Shown here: piece after piece, positions 25,655 to 34,174 of the stretch | How the letters are laid out: the number at the start of each line of letters is the position of its first letter | Numbering within the stretch: the stretch's first letter is position 1 | Assembly: GCA_033764075.1 (NCBI GenBank) | Contig: JANRJH010000019.1 | Span: 1-64,000, forward strand | Direction: 5' to 3' | DNA length: 64,000 bases | Source: M3007 sp033764075 | GTDB lineage: Bacteria > Bacteroidota > Bacteroidia > Chitinophagales > Saprospiraceae | The notes under the pieces: model-generated | Seen by the model: the letters and a program-made list of their open reading frames with translations, nothing else | Told to the model about the DNA's origin: nothing | Database searches by the model: none | Translations under genes and position numbers: made by a program

Positions 25655-27940
25655 TCAGAAGAAAAATGCCACATGTGCCCTCAGGTTAAAAGGTGTCCCC
25701 GGGGTGAAGTGTATCTCTGTTACCGGTTCGGGCTCATCAAAAAGGCGACTTTCGGTGTCAAACTGCGCCTCTTTCCAGCGCCGGTCAAGTATGTTTTCGA
25801 TGCTGATGCCCACCTCGTACCGGGTGCGTGTGTAATTGAGCAGGGCATCCATGAGGAAGTACCCTTCGGCAATCGTGGAATTGTCTTCGTTGGCCGGCCG
25901 GTCGCCGAGGTAACGGTAGCGGAGGCTGCCGTTGAATCCGGACTTTGTACGGAAGGACAGGCCACCGATGCTGCTCCACACGGGCGCCAGCGGGATGTAG
26001 CCTTCGTTTTCCGGCACATCGGCAGCACGTGCATACGTGTAGTTTACGTCGAGGTCGGCGTAGAGCCAGTCGAGCAGCTGGGCCCTTCCGGAAAAGTCCA
26101 CCCCGCGGCGGTCGGTTTCCCCGCTGGGCTCCACCACCGCCGCGTCGCCTACGTACACAAACTCCTGTTCCAGGTTGAGGAACCAGGCGCTGGCAGTAAG
26201 CAGCACACGGGGGGCGGGTTTCCAGGCGAAACCACCCTCGTAGCCCAGGGCGCGGGGCAGGATGTCGGTGCCGTTTTCGGGAATCACTACGCGGGTGTCG
26301 TTGGAGTGGAAGCCGGTGCCGAAGTTGCCGAAGAGTTGAAGGCGGTCGTTCACGGTGAAGAAGGCGTTTAGTTTGGGACTTACGATGTTGGCGGTTTCGA
26401 TCTGCCGGTCGTACCGTTCGGGGTTCAGCCGGTCTACGTACATAAAATGGAACTGGTCGAAGCGCAGGCCGCCGTTCAGGGTGAGCCAGGGTGTCACCCT
26501 GACCGTTTCGTCGATGTAAGCGCCGAGATTGGCTTCGTTGATGTCGCCCAGCGCCAGGCGGTCAAGCGTGGTCTGGCGCCCGACGGTGTGCGACAGTTCA
26601 CTGTTTTTCGTTTCGTCGTAGCGCACCTGGACGCCGATTTCGGTTTCCCAGTCCAGCCCGCCCCAACGGTCGTTGCGGGAGTAGGCGCCGTTGTATCCAT
26701 ACAGATTCCGTTTTTCTTTTTGCCGGATCTGGTCGCCGTTCACCGGATCGTCGAGGTAAAAGGTGAAGTTGGAGTACAGTTCAAATTCGTAGTGGCTGAG
26801 GTAAAACTGGTTGCGCAGCAGACCGCCCCCGGGCAACAGGCTGCTTGCTTTCAGGCTCACGTTGGTGCGGTTGGTGTTGCCGCCTTCGGTGCTGTCGATG
26901 GCGCCGAAAAAGCCGATTTGGCCGCTTTCCACCGCCCGGTCCGGAATTTGCCCGGAGGCGTCCCAGCGGCTGGTGAACGACTGCACCATGGCCGTCAGGT
27001 AGGTGCGTTCGTTCACGGCGCCGTTGTATTTGGCCATCATGCTGAAGCGGTTGTACGCTTGCGGGCTGTCGAAGTAGTTGTTGCTGAAAAAGTAGTCGGC
27101 CGCTGCATAGGCGTTGTGGGTGCGATTGCCCTCCTGCTTGTCGAGCAGTTTGAACATGCCCAGCGCGCGGTAGGTATCGAACATGCCACCCTGGAGCTTG
27201 ACCATGTTCTGGTCGAGGGCGTTTTTCGTCCGGAAGCCCACATACCCGGCGGTGGCCAGGTTGCCGTAGGGTGCGTAGTAGGGGCCTTTGCCAAAGTTCA
27301 CGCGGTCTACGGTTTCGGGGATGAGGTAGTGCAGGTCGGCGTATCCCTGCCCGTGGGCGTGCGACACCATGTTGACCGGGATGCCGTCGGTGTTGATGGC
27401 GATGTCGGTTCCGTGGTCGATGTCGAACCCGCGCAGGAAGATCTGCTCGGCCTTGCCGCCGCCGGCGTGCTGGGCGATGAACAGACCGGGCACCATGCGC
27501 AACACATCCTGTGCGGTGTTGGTGGGGCGCAGGCGGATGTCGAGCGCCGAAATGACCTGCGACTGGAGGTTCGGTTCGCCGGTAATCTCCACGGTTTGCA
27601 GGTTCAGTGACTCGCGTTGGAGGTAATGGGCGATGGTGCTGGTCTCGCTGTCGCGCACCGTCACTTGCTGGTCGGCCATGGCGTAGCCCAGTACGCTGAT
27701 GCGCACGGCGTAGGTTCCGGCGGCCAGGTCGTTGAACTGATAGAAACCCAGTTCGTCGGTGTATGCCTGACGCCCGGAGGGCTCAACGACGACCAGGGCG
27801 CCGGCGAGGGGGGAGCGGGTTTGTGCGTCGAGCACGCTGCCGCGAAGGCTGCCGTTGTGCGCTTGCAGGGCAGCCGCGAAAAAGAGCTGTATGAAAAAGA
27901 GCGTAGCGACTCTCATGTGGAATGAAAAAGTTGAATGCAT
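25655..27940 (-). CDS. TonB-dependent receptor, possibly metal uptake
   Basis: An outer-membrane TonB-dependent receptor of about 761 residues. ATG 27940 or ATG 27916 both give a signal peptide (MRVATLFFIQLFFAAALQA). Order: carboxypeptidase-regulatory-like domain (about 30-115, LRGSVLDAQTRSPLAGALVVV), plug (about 120-230, containing RLRPTNTAQDVLRMVPGLFIAQHAGGGKAEQIFLRGFDIDHGTD), then a barrel ending AHVAFFF. The plug is rich in His (QHAGGG, DIDHGTD, SHAHGQGYADLHYL), and the gene follows a His-rich small protein by 70 bases, which suggests a metal or metal complex as ligand. It is not a SusC-type receptor and has no SusD partner. Nickel is an attractive guess because a nickel-enzyme island begins 900 bases away, but nothing in the sequence proves it. 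Confidence 0.82.
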   Translation of the reverse strand: MHSTFSFHMRVATLFFIQLFFAAALQAHNGSLRGSVLDAQTRSPLAGALVVVEPSGRQAYTDELGFYQFNDLAAGTYAVRISVLGYAMADQQVTVRDSETSTIAHYLQRESLNLQTVEITGEPNLQSQVISALDIRLRPTNTAQDVLRMVPGLFIAQHAGGGKAEQIFLRGFDIDHGTDIAINTDGIPVNMVSHAHGQGYADLHYLIPETVDRVNFGKGPYYAPYGNLATAGYVGFRTKNALDQNMVKLQGGMFDTYRALGMFKLLDKQEGNRTHNAYAAADYFFSNNYFDSPQAYNRFSMMAKYNGAVNERTYLTAMVQSFTSRWDASGQIPDRAVESGQIGFFGAIDSTEGGNTNRTNVSLKASSLLPGGGLLRNQFYLSHYEFELYSNFTFYLDDPVNGDQIRQKEKRNLYGYNGAYSRNDRWGGLDWETEIGVQVRYDETKNSELSHTVGRQTTLDRLALGDINEANLGAYIDETVRVTPWLTLNGGLRFDQFHFMYVDRLNPERYDRQIETANIVSPKLNAFFTVNDRLQLFGNFGTGFHSNDTRVVIPENGTDILPRALGYEGGFAWKPAPRVLLTASAWFLNLEQEFVYVGDAAVVEPSGETDRRGVDFSGRAQLLDWLYADLDVNYTYARAADVPENEGYIPLAPVWSSIGGLSFRTKSGFNGSLRYRYLGDRPANEDNSTIAEGYFLMDALLNYTRTRYEVGISIENILDRRWKEAQFDTESRLFDEPEPVTEIHFTPGTPFNLRAHVAFFF

Positions 27941-28010
27941 GAAAAATCCAGCCAATGCCGGCATGGTGCCGGGCAAGGGTAGGTATGCGGGTAAATGGTC
28001 AGGGAAATGG

Positions 28011-28433
28011 TCAGCGGGCAGGCCCTTTGGGCGGCGGGTCGTCTACCGGCAGCAGGGCGTCGGCGTATTTGTTGCCGGGGCCAACGACCGGATGCCTGGG
28101 GGCAAATGCCCGGACGGAAGCGTAGCGCGCACACAGGGGCAATGGCGCGGCGGGCAGATGCCAGGCGCCCGCCAGGGGTGCTGGTGCGGCCAGCACAGCG
28201 TCGCCGCCGTCACTTGCTGGCCGGTGCTGCCAAAGCAGTACGAGGGGGCTGTGGTGGTGGCCAGCCTGCCCGGTATGCGGGTGGTGCGCCCCGCTTTCAG
28301 CGGCTTGGTGGTGGTGCGCTGCGAAATGGCCTTCGTGTACCCAGTGGGCGGCGGCGTGTACCCAAAAGCCAATACCCGGCCCGAGCAGGTGGGCACAGTA
28401 GGCGAGGAGGAGGATGTTGGGCATGCAGCGCAT
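28011..28433 (-). CDS. His-rich hypothetical protein upstream of the TonB receptor
   Basis: A small protein of about 140 residues starting at ATG 28433 (MRCMPNILLLAYCAHLLGPGIGFWVHAAAHWVHEGHF). The frame stays open 55 codons upstream, but those residues do not look like a signal or domain. A hydrophobic N-terminal segment is followed by a His-rich stretch (HHH at several points between about residues 38 and 65) and a Pro/Ala-rich tail. The pattern fits a membrane or periplasmic metal-binding protein, and its position directly before a His-rich TonB receptor suggests both serve the same transport system. No family was recognised. Confidence 0.5.
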   Translation of the reverse strand: MRCMPNILLLAYCAHLLGPGIGFWVHAAAHWVHEGHFAAHHHQAAESGAHHPHTGQAGHHHSPLVLLWQHRPASDGGDAVLAAPAPLAGAWHLPAAPLPLCARYASVRAFAPRHPVVGPGNKYADALLPVDDPPPKGPAR

Positions 28434-28608
28434 GCACGAATATACGTTGGAAATGGGGGGAGTGGTTTTAACTTTTTGGGTAAAAATGGTCGCGTGCAAA
28501 TACACCACCGTTTCGGCAAGGGTAAACGGGTTAAGCAGGATGCTTTTGTTGATTCGGTCGTGCAAACTGCCGCAGCCGTTCACCATCTTGCGTATCATCT
28601 GGTGTTTC

Positions 28609-28660
28609 TTTTAAAGTGGCGAAATCTTATGTAGAAATACACGATTTCGCCACTTTAAAA
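28609..28660. repeat. Perfect inverted repeat with 18-bp arms
   Basis: Left arm TTTTAAAGTGGCGAAATC (28609-28626), spacer of 16 bases, right arm its exact reverse complement (28643-28660). Neither strand shows a T-tract after the right arm, so it is not a standard terminator. It lies between divergent genes. Confidence 0.9.
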
Positions 28661-28817
28661 AAACATAAGGAGCGATATGCGGCTAAACTTGGCACATTCC
28701 GCCAATGAATGAACCATAAAACCTTGCTTTATAAAAATTCAGGAAACAACACGTCTGGGAGTACGCTCAATACTTCCCGTACTTCTGCAGGCAATGTGTA
28801 CATTTCCCGGATTTGCG

Positions 28818-28825
28818 TATTTTTG
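28818..28825 (+). promoter_or_regulatory. Putative -7 element for TetR gene 1
   Basis: TATTTTTG fits the TAnnTTTG consensus and would give a leader of about 45 bases to ATG 28875. Confidence 0.4.
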
Positions 28826-28874
28826 TCGACACCAGACCCGCACCCATGACCCGCCTGAAAAACGACCGAATGCT

Positions 28875-29510
28875 ATGCCATCCATCGCCACCAAATCCAG
28901 GATCAAAGAGGCGGCCATCGCCTGCTTCAACCGCGTCGGTACGGCCAATGTGCGGTTGCAGCAGATCGCGGATGAGGCCGGCATGAGCCTGGGCAACATG
29001 ACGTATCACTTTCGCACCAGGGAGGACATCCTGTTGTCGGTGTGGGAGCAGCTGGTTGCCGAACAGCGGACGCTGCTGAATGCGTTTCGCGTGTTGCCCC
29101 TGTTTGAAGACATCGAACGGCTGTTGGACAGCACGTTCAGCCTACAGCAGCGCTACGCCTTTTTTTACCGCGACACGCCGGAGGTGATGCGGGTATGCCC
29201 CGCAGTGGAGCCCGAACACCGCCAGCACATCCGCTGGCAGGTGCAACAGTTGCAACTGGCGCTTGAATTCAACCGGGCCCGTGGCGCGTTCGACGACAAC
29301 CTGCTCACCCTCCAGCAGCCGGAAGCTGTGGCCACCCTGTTTTGGGCCACCGCCGACACCTGGCTGTACCGCTGTAAAATTACCGGAGACGACGAAACAC
29401 ATTATCCTGCCTTCCAAACAATTCTGTGGAACGTATTGTTACCTTATTTTTCCGATACCGGACGCCGCGAATTCCGGCAATTGCAAAATTCACAGCTGCC
29501 CGAAGTGTAG
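28875..29510 (+). CDS. TetR/AcrR-family regulator 1 of the hydrogenase island
   Basis: A regulator of about 211 residues. ATG 28875 gives MPSIATKSRIKEAAIACFNRVG; the longer frame lacks sense. The DNA-binding domain VRLQQIADEAGMSLGNMTYHFRTREDILLSV is 33/54 identical by hand count to that of the second TetR at 29937, including nearly the whole recognition helix (SLGNMTYHF versus SVGNLAYHF). The C-terminal domains differ. It lies about 1.2 kb upstream of hupS on the same strand and probably helps control the hydrogenase genes; the signal is unknown. Confidence 0.82.
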   Translation: MPSIATKSRIKEAAIACFNRVGTANVRLQQIADEAGMSLGNMTYHFRTREDILLSVWEQLVAEQRTLLNAFRVLPLFEDIERLLDSTFSLQQRYAFFYRDTPEVMRVCPAVEPEHRQHIRWQVQQLQLALEFNRARGAFDDNLLTLQQPEAVATLFWATADTWLYRCKITGDDETHYPAFQTILWNVLLPYFSDTGRREFRQLQNSQLPEV

Positions 29511-29541
29511 CGTCGGCAAGCATTTACCTTCAAGTTGTCCA

Positions 29542-29901
29542 ATGAGACCATCGTTTTCCCTGTCCTCCGAGTTGTATGCCCAGGTCTTGGAACAACTTGG
29601 CAATCTACACTTTACCGAGACACTCGGGTACGACGCCGACCTGAATTTTTTTCGCAACGATCTTTGGTTGTGCGAAACGGCGGTTATCCATAAGGTAACC
29701 TCCCGGAAAGGCACCTGGGAAATCGCCCTCCTGTTTGCCCACCACCTGACCCCCCTCTGCTTTTTGTCGCGGCGCATCACCCACCATACATGCAGCAAGC
29801 GCGCCGGGCTAATCGCCGATCTGATGCGTCGCCTGGCCGCCAAGGACCAACGCGGAACCCTGCGCATCGACCTAAGCCGCTTTTTTATGCCCCCCAACTA
29901 A
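29542..29901 (+). CDS. Small protein of unknown function, homologous to the one at 34175
   Basis: A 119-residue protein starting at ATG 29542, 31 bases after the first TetR. No known domain was recognised, and there is no signal peptide or membrane helix. From residue 28 to the C-terminus (LGYDADLNFF to MPPN) it aligns without a gap to residues 8-99 of the protein at 34175, with 31 identities in 92 positions (conserved LG, ADL, F, WL, TAV, W, R-I-H, AG, D-RGT, ID, F). This shared pattern and the location of both genes in the hydrogenase island make it a real gene and suggest a role tied to hydrogenase synthesis or control. Confidence 0.7.
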   Translation: MRPSFSLSSELYAQVLEQLGNLHFTETLGYDADLNFFRNDLWLCETAVIHKVTSRKGTWEIALLFAHHLTPLCFLSRRITHHTCSKRAGLIADLMRRLAAKDQRGTLRIDLSRFFMPPN

Positions 29902-29936
29902 ACGTATACCGCCCAACCAGCGCAAAACGACTCCGT

Positions 29937-30560
29937 ATGCACACCACCACCAAAATTCGGATCATCGAATCGGCCATCCAACTGTTCAATGAACACGGGT
30001 TGGCCAACGTTCGCCTCCAGCAGATCGCCGACGACGCCGGTATCAGCGTGGGCAACCTCGCTTACCACTTCAAAAACAAAGAGGCCATCGTGCTGGCCGT
30101 GTACGAAAGCCTGTTTCAGGAGTTTGCGCAAATCCTGACCCACTACCTCCAGCAACCCAGTCTGGCCGACCTGGAACAACAGCTTGACCTCTACTACACC
30201 TTTTTTTCCAAATACCGGTTCTATCTCATCGATCTGTTCGAAGCCCGCCGGTCTTGCCCGCAGGTCGTGTCGCAGTGGCAACTGTTCGTATCCAAAATGA
30301 CCCTGCAGATCCGCAAGCGCCTTGATTACTGCACCCAGCGGGGTCTGATCACCCCTGAGCCTGCGCCAGGCGCGTACGACACGTTAACCAATAACATCTG
30401 GATGACCATCGTGTTTTGGGTGCCTCAGCAGGTGCTGAGAGGACTGCCCTTGCACCGAAACCAGTTTAAATGCGCCGTTTGGGGGCAAATCAGCCCGTAT
30501 TTCACACCCAAAGGACGCGACGAGCTCAATCTCATCCTGGCCGCTCAACATGTAGGGTGA
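29937..30560 (+). CDS. TetR/AcrR-family regulator 2 of the hydrogenase island
   Basis: A regulator of about 207 residues starting at ATG 29937 (MHTTTKIRIIESAIQLFNEHG). The helix-turn-helix VRLQQIADDAGISVGNLAYHFKNKEAIVLAVYESL is close to that of the TetR at 28875, but the ligand domain differs, so they probably recognise similar DNA with different signals. It ends 20 bases before the TTTCTAA/TTAGAAA palindromes in front of hupS, making it a strong candidate to bind there and at the matching sites before hypB. Confidence 0.85.
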   Translation: MHTTTKIRIIESAIQLFNEHGLANVRLQQIADDAGISVGNLAYHFKNKEAIVLAVYESLFQEFAQILTHYLQQPSLADLEQQLDLYYTFFSKYRFYLIDLFEARRSCPQVVSQWQLFVSKMTLQIRKRLDYCTQRGLITPEPAPGAYDTLTNNIWMTIVFWVPQQVLRGLPLHRNQFKCAVWGQISPYFTPKGRDELNLILAAQHVG

Positions 30561-30579
30561 TTCATTTGAACATAGACTT

Positions 30580-30627
30580 TTTCTAAATTAGAAAGTTTTT
30601 TCTATTTTTTTTAGAAAAAATTTTCTA
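30580..30627. promoter_or_regulatory. Palindromic operator cluster upstream of hupS
   Basis: Three overlapping symmetrical elements. First, TTTCTAA-A-TTAGAAA (30580-30594). Second, TTTTTTCTA (30596-30604) paired with TAGAAAAAA (30612-30620). Third, TAGAAAA-AA-TTTTCTA (30612-30627). The shared half-site TTAGAAA also occurs upstream of hypB. The cluster ends 16 bases before a TACATTTG -7 element, so a bound protein would cover the -33 region. Confidence 0.7.
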
Positions 30628-30643
30628 GGCTAAAAAAGGTAGA

Positions 30644-30651
30644 TACATTTG
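30644..30651 (+). promoter_or_regulatory. Putative -7 element of the hupS promoter
   Basis: TACATTTG matches TAnnTTTG. Transcription from near 30658 would give a leader of about 60 bases to ATG 30718 and would exclude the upstream TTG start at 30649. Confidence 0.6.
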
Positions 30652-30717
30652 CCCGTAAAGTTGCGCATCCAAAGATCGTACGGGTGCAAGGCATTCACTG
30701 CAAATTTTTCGCAAGTT

Positions 30718-31698
30718 ATGGCAAATGTACTCTGGTTACAGGGGGGAGCGTGCAGCGGCAATACCATGTCGTTCCTCAACGCCGAAGAACCAACCGTTGT
30801 TGAATTGGTCACTGATTTCGGCATCAACATCCTCTGGCACCCATCCATTGGTCTGGAGATCGGGCATCAGGTAGAGGAGTTGTTGAACGACATCCTCGCG
30901 GGCAAGGTCCAAATGGACATTTTCGTGTACGAAGGGTCCATTGTTCAGGGGCCCAACGGCTCGGGCACGATGAATTACTTCTGCGACCGCCCGATGCAGG
31001 AATGGGTGCGCGAATTGTCGGCAGTGGCCGGTTTTGTAGTTGCCATAGGCGACTGTGCGACCTGGGGCGGCATTCCGGCAGTACCGCCGAACCCCAGCGA
31101 AAGCACGGGTATGCAGTTTCACAAAACAACCAAAGGCGGTTTTCTGGGCCCCAAGTTTGTTTCCAAGGGCGGCCTTCCGGTCATCAACATCCCCGGTTGC
31201 CCGGCGCACCCCGACTGGGTGTCCCAAATCCTGGTGGCCATTTCCACCGGCCGGATCAAGGACGTGCTGATCGACGACTACCACCGGCCGAAAACCTTTT
31301 TCACGGATTTCGTGCAGACCGGCTGCCCCAACGCCATCAGTTTTGCACAGAAAGTAGACGGCCACTTCGGCAAACGCGGCGGATGTCTGTTTTACGAGGT
31401 GGGCTGCCGGGGCCCGATGACGCGTGCCAGTTGCAACCGCATTCTGTGGAATCGCCAGTCGAGCAAAACCCGCGCCAACCACCCCTGTCTGGGCTGTACA
31501 GAGCCCGGTTTCCCCCACCACGATCTGGTCAAGGGCAGTGTGTTCAAATCGCTCAAGTATCTTGGGTTTTTGCCGCAGGACGTGCCCACGGGTGTCTCCC
31601 GCCTGGGTTATTATACCCGCGCCGGCGTTGAGAAGGTCATGGGTTCCGTCGAAGGGATATTCGGTGTGGAAAAAGAGCACTTTGAAACGTCCAAATAA
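30718..31698 (+). CDS. hupS: [NiFe] hydrogenase small subunit, group 2a type
   Basis: Iron-sulfur subunit of an uptake hydrogenase, 326 residues, carrying electrons from the NiFe site. ATG 30718 gives MANVLWLQGGACSGNT, the exact start of cyanobacterial HupS-type proteins; an upstream TTG is inside the promoter. Cluster ligands are visible in GGACSGNT (Cys 12), GDCATWGG, NIPGCPAHPDW, GCRGPMTRASCNRILWN and HPCLGCTEPGFP. There is no Tat signal peptide, as expected for group 2, so the enzyme is cytoplasmic or peripherally membrane-bound. Group 2a enzymes oxidise H2 in aerobic bacteria, several at atmospheric concentration. First structural gene of the operon; hupL follows after 42 bases. Confidence 0.93.
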   Translation: MANVLWLQGGACSGNTMSFLNAEEPTVVELVTDFGINILWHPSIGLEIGHQVEELLNDILAGKVQMDIFVYEGSIVQGPNGSGTMNYFCDRPMQEWVRELSAVAGFVVAIGDCATWGGIPAVPPNPSESTGMQFHKTTKGGFLGPKFVSKGGLPVINIPGCPAHPDWVSQILVAISTGRIKDVLIDDYHRPKTFFTDFVQTGCPNAISFAQKVDGHFGKRGGCLFYEVGCRGPMTRASCNRILWNRQSSKTRANHPCLGCTEPGFPHHDLVKGSVFKSLKYLGFLPQDVPTGVSRLGYYTRAGVEKVMGSVEGIFGVEKEHFETSK

Positions 31699-31740
31699 GC
31701 CAACGCAAATTCATTTCATCCACTAAAATTGATCCGTACC

Positions 31741-33333
31741 ATGTCAACGGTCAAAGAACTCAACATATCGCCCGTCGGCCGCGTAGAAGGCGACCTCGAC
31801 GTGAAGGTTTATATGGAAAACGGTGTGGTCACCCGCGCCCACACCCAGGCTGCCATGTTCCGCGGTTTTGAAAAAATCATGCAGGGCAAGGACCCTCAGT
31901 CTGGGCTCATCGTTACCCCGCGTATCTGCGGCATTTGCGGCGGCTCCCACCTCTACTGCGCCTCCTCTGCGTTGGACACGGCCTGGAAAACCCAGTTGAC
32001 GCCCAACGCACTGCTCCTGCGCGCCATTGGGCAGGCCACCGAAACCATTCAGTCTATTCCTCGCTGGTTCTACGCTATTTTCGCAACCGATATGGCGAAT
32101 AAGAAATTCGCCAACAAACCCCTGTATGCGGAAGTCGTAAAGCGTTTTGCTGCCTATGTGGGCACTTCCTTCCAGCGGGGGGTTACCGCTTCAGGCCGTC
32201 CGGTTGAGGTGTACGCCCTGTTTGGCGGCCAGTGGCCGCACTCCTCCTACATGATACCCGGCGGTGTCATGTGCGCCCCTACGCTCAAGGACATCACCCG
32301 CGCCCATGCCATCATGAATTTTTTCCGCAACGACTGGCTGGAGTCTATCTGGCTGGGTTGCTCCATTGAGCGGTATATGCGCGTCCAAACCTGGGACGAC
32401 CTGATGGCCTGGGTTGAGGAGAACGAAAGCCAGCGCAACAGCGATCTCGGCCTGTTCATCCGGGCAAGCCTGGAGTTTGGGCTCGACAAGTTCGGCCAGG
32501 GCGTGGGCAAGTACATCGCTTATGGCACCTACCTGCACAAAGACCGGTATAACAACCCGACAATTGAAGGGCGAAACCAGGCACTCATCAGCTCTTCGGG
32601 TTTCTTTGATGGGCAGAACTACCATGTGTTCGACCATCTGAACATCAAAGAACACGTAAAGCACTCCTGGTACGCCGACGTGCCCGCCGCACACCCCTGG
32701 AAGGAGCCTATGCCCACACCCATGCCTTCGCAAAATCTGGAGAACACCGATTTCAACGGGAAGTACAGTTGGGCTAAAGCACCGCGATATGACGGCCATG
32801 CCGCTGAAGCCGGTCCGCTGTCCCGCGTGATCATGAACGCCAACCCGGCCAACATGGCCCACCAGTTCCGCGATCCGCTGTTCGGCGACATCATCCGTCG
32901 CATGGGCCCCAGCGTGTTCACCCGCACCCTGGCGCGTATGCACGAGGCGCCCCGTCTCTACGAATGTATTGACCAGTGGCTCTCGCAAATTGATCTGGAC
33001 GGTGAGTTCTACATCAAACCCAAGGAGACGGACGGCATGGGCTTCGGTGCCACCGAAGCCGCACGCGGTGCGCTCGCCCACTGGATCGAAATTAAAAACG
33101 GCGTGATCGAAAACTACCAGGTGATGGCGCCCACTACCTGGAATGTAGGACCAAACGACGAACAAAAGAATCCGGGACCCATTGAAGCGGCACTGGAGGG
33201 CACAACGATCGAAGACCCGCACGATCCGGTTGAGGTGGGGATGGTCGCCCGCTCGTTTGACTCCTGCCTGGTGTGCACCGTACACGCCCACGATGCGAAA
33301 ACGGGTGAACAACTCGCTAAATTCAAACTGTAA
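31741..33333 (+). CDS. hupL: [NiFe] hydrogenase large subunit, group 2a type
   Basis: Catalytic subunit, 530 residues from ATG 31741 (MSTVKELNISPVGRVEGDLDVKV). The N-terminal nickel-binding motif is RICGICGGSH (Cys 63 and Cys 66); the C-terminal one is DSCLVCTVH (Cys 509 and Cys 512). The Ser in DSCLVC, where most groups have Pro, matches HupL-type group 2a enzymes. After His 515 there is a 15-residue tail (AHDAKTGEQLAKFKL), the normal substrate of a maturation protease, which is encoded next. FGGQWPHSSYMVPGG-like residues (here ALFGGQWPHSSYMIPGG) are also family hallmarks. Length and motifs are complete, so the enzyme should be functional. Confidence 0.94.
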   Translation: MSTVKELNISPVGRVEGDLDVKVYMENGVVTRAHTQAAMFRGFEKIMQGKDPQSGLIVTPRICGICGGSHLYCASSALDTAWKTQLTPNALLLRAIGQATETIQSIPRWFYAIFATDMANKKFANKPLYAEVVKRFAAYVGTSFQRGVTASGRPVEVYALFGGQWPHSSYMIPGGVMCAPTLKDITRAHAIMNFFRNDWLESIWLGCSIERYMRVQTWDDLMAWVEENESQRNSDLGLFIRASLEFGLDKFGQGVGKYIAYGTYLHKDRYNNPTIEGRNQALISSSGFFDGQNYHVFDHLNIKEHVKHSWYADVPAAHPWKEPMPTPMPSQNLENTDFNGKYSWAKAPRYDGHAAEAGPLSRVIMNANPANMAHQFRDPLFGDIIRRMGPSVFTRTLARMHEAPRLYECIDQWLSQIDLDGEFYIKPKETDGMGFGATEAARGALAHWIEIKNGVIENYQVMAPTTWNVGPNDEQKNPGPIEAALEGTTIEDPHDPVEVGMVARSFDSCLVCTVHAHDAKTGEQLAKFKL

Positions 33334-33357
33334 AAGCTACGTCACCCATACGCGAAC

Positions 33358-33843
33358 ATGCCCAAAAAAACGGCCATCCTTGGCTTTGGCAACCCTGTAC
33401 GCAGCGATGATGGCGTCGGCTGTTTCGTTATTGAGCAACTCCGGCGCCGCTTCGACCCATTGCCTGATTGGATGACCTTGCTCGACATGGGTACCTCGGC
33501 CTTCGAAACCCTGTTCCAGCTGCAAGGCCATGAACGCATCATACTGATCGATGCGGTGATCAACAGTGGAGAACCCGACGGCACCCTCTTTTGCCTGCCG
33601 GCAACGGAAGCCATGAGCGCTGTGCAGGAAGATCCTATGGTCTTTCTGCACAGCCTCAAATGGGATCAGGCACTGTCCTACGCACAAAAGATTATGGGCG
33701 AGGCTTTCCCCGACGACATCCGGGTGTATCTCGTGGCGGTGTCTGACCTCCGCCTGGAGGTGGGCCTGAGCGACCCAATCCGCGCGGCCGGAAACAGGGT
33801 GAGCGACCTGATTTGGGAACATTCGACCGCCCCTGCCGTATGA
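33358..33843 (+). CDS. hupW: Hydrogenase maturation protease
   Basis: Endopeptidase of 161 residues that removes the C-terminal tail of HupL after nickel insertion. It shows the family start AILGFGNPVRSDDGVG and the expected nickel-sensing acidic and His residues (Asp 17/18, Asp 65 in LIDAV, His 98 in FLHSLKW). It follows hupL by 24 bases, and its stop overlaps the start of the next gene (ATGA). Cyanobacterial HupW is the closest functional match by context; the symbol is used in that sense. Confidence 0.88.
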   Translation: MPKKTAILGFGNPVRSDDGVGCFVIEQLRRRFDPLPDWMTLLDMGTSAFETLFQLQGHERIILIDAVINSGEPDGTLFCLPATEAMSAVQEDPMVFLHSLKWDQALSYAQKIMGEAFPDDIRVYLVAVSDLRLEVGLSDPIRAAGNRVSDLIWEHSTAPAV

Positions 33844-34154
33844 GCGCGGTACAGATGAGAAACCGCCACCTGCTTATCGCCGGTTCGGTGGCCCATGGCG
33901 CATTCGGCGACGCGGCCCAGGTATACGTGGTGTATTACCCGCAACAGCGCAGCCTGCTGATGGCGCCCATGGACGACGACCTGTTCCCCACCCTGCACAA
34001 GGCAGCGCTTCAAATGCTTAAAACCCGAAACCTGCAGGGCGATAAAAGCGTCTCCCTGGAAGAGATACTCATCGATCACGACCTCGACGACACCGACCGC
34101 AGCCTGCCCTACCTGTATCAACAAGGCGTGCAGATGCTGCAAGTGAGCTTGTAA
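33840..34154 (+). CDS. Small protein of unknown function in the hydrogenase operon
   Basis: A 104-residue protein whose ATG at 33840 overlaps the protease stop codon, which supports both the start and operon membership. It is soluble with no signal peptide. Notable stretches are AAQVYVVYYPQQRSLLMAPMDDDLF, then a charged part (LKTRNLQGDKSVSLEEILIDHDLDDTDRSLPYLY) rich in Asp. No known domain was recognised. Its place between the maturation protease and hypA suggests an accessory role in assembly or electron transfer, but this is inference. Confidence 0.72.
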   Translation: MSAVQMRNRHLLIAGSVAHGAFGDAAQVYVVYYPQQRSLLMAPMDDDLFPTLHKAALQMLKTRNLQGDKSVSLEEILIDHDLDDTDRSLPYLYQQGVQMLQVSL

Positions 34155-34174
34155 ACGAAAAATAAACATGCCGC

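Larger units (their letters stand above)
28434..28874. other. Divergent intergenic region between His-rich gene and first TetR
   Basis: About 440 bases without a convincing gene. It contains the 18-bp-arm inverted repeat at 28609-28660 and, on the plus strand, a TATTTTTG -7-like element at 28818-28825 ahead of the TetR gene. Confidence 0.5.

Noticed and set aside
30649..30717. TTG start for hupS 23 codons upstream
   Set aside because: It lies inside the -7 promoter element, and known HupS proteins begin at the MANVLWLQGG equivalent.
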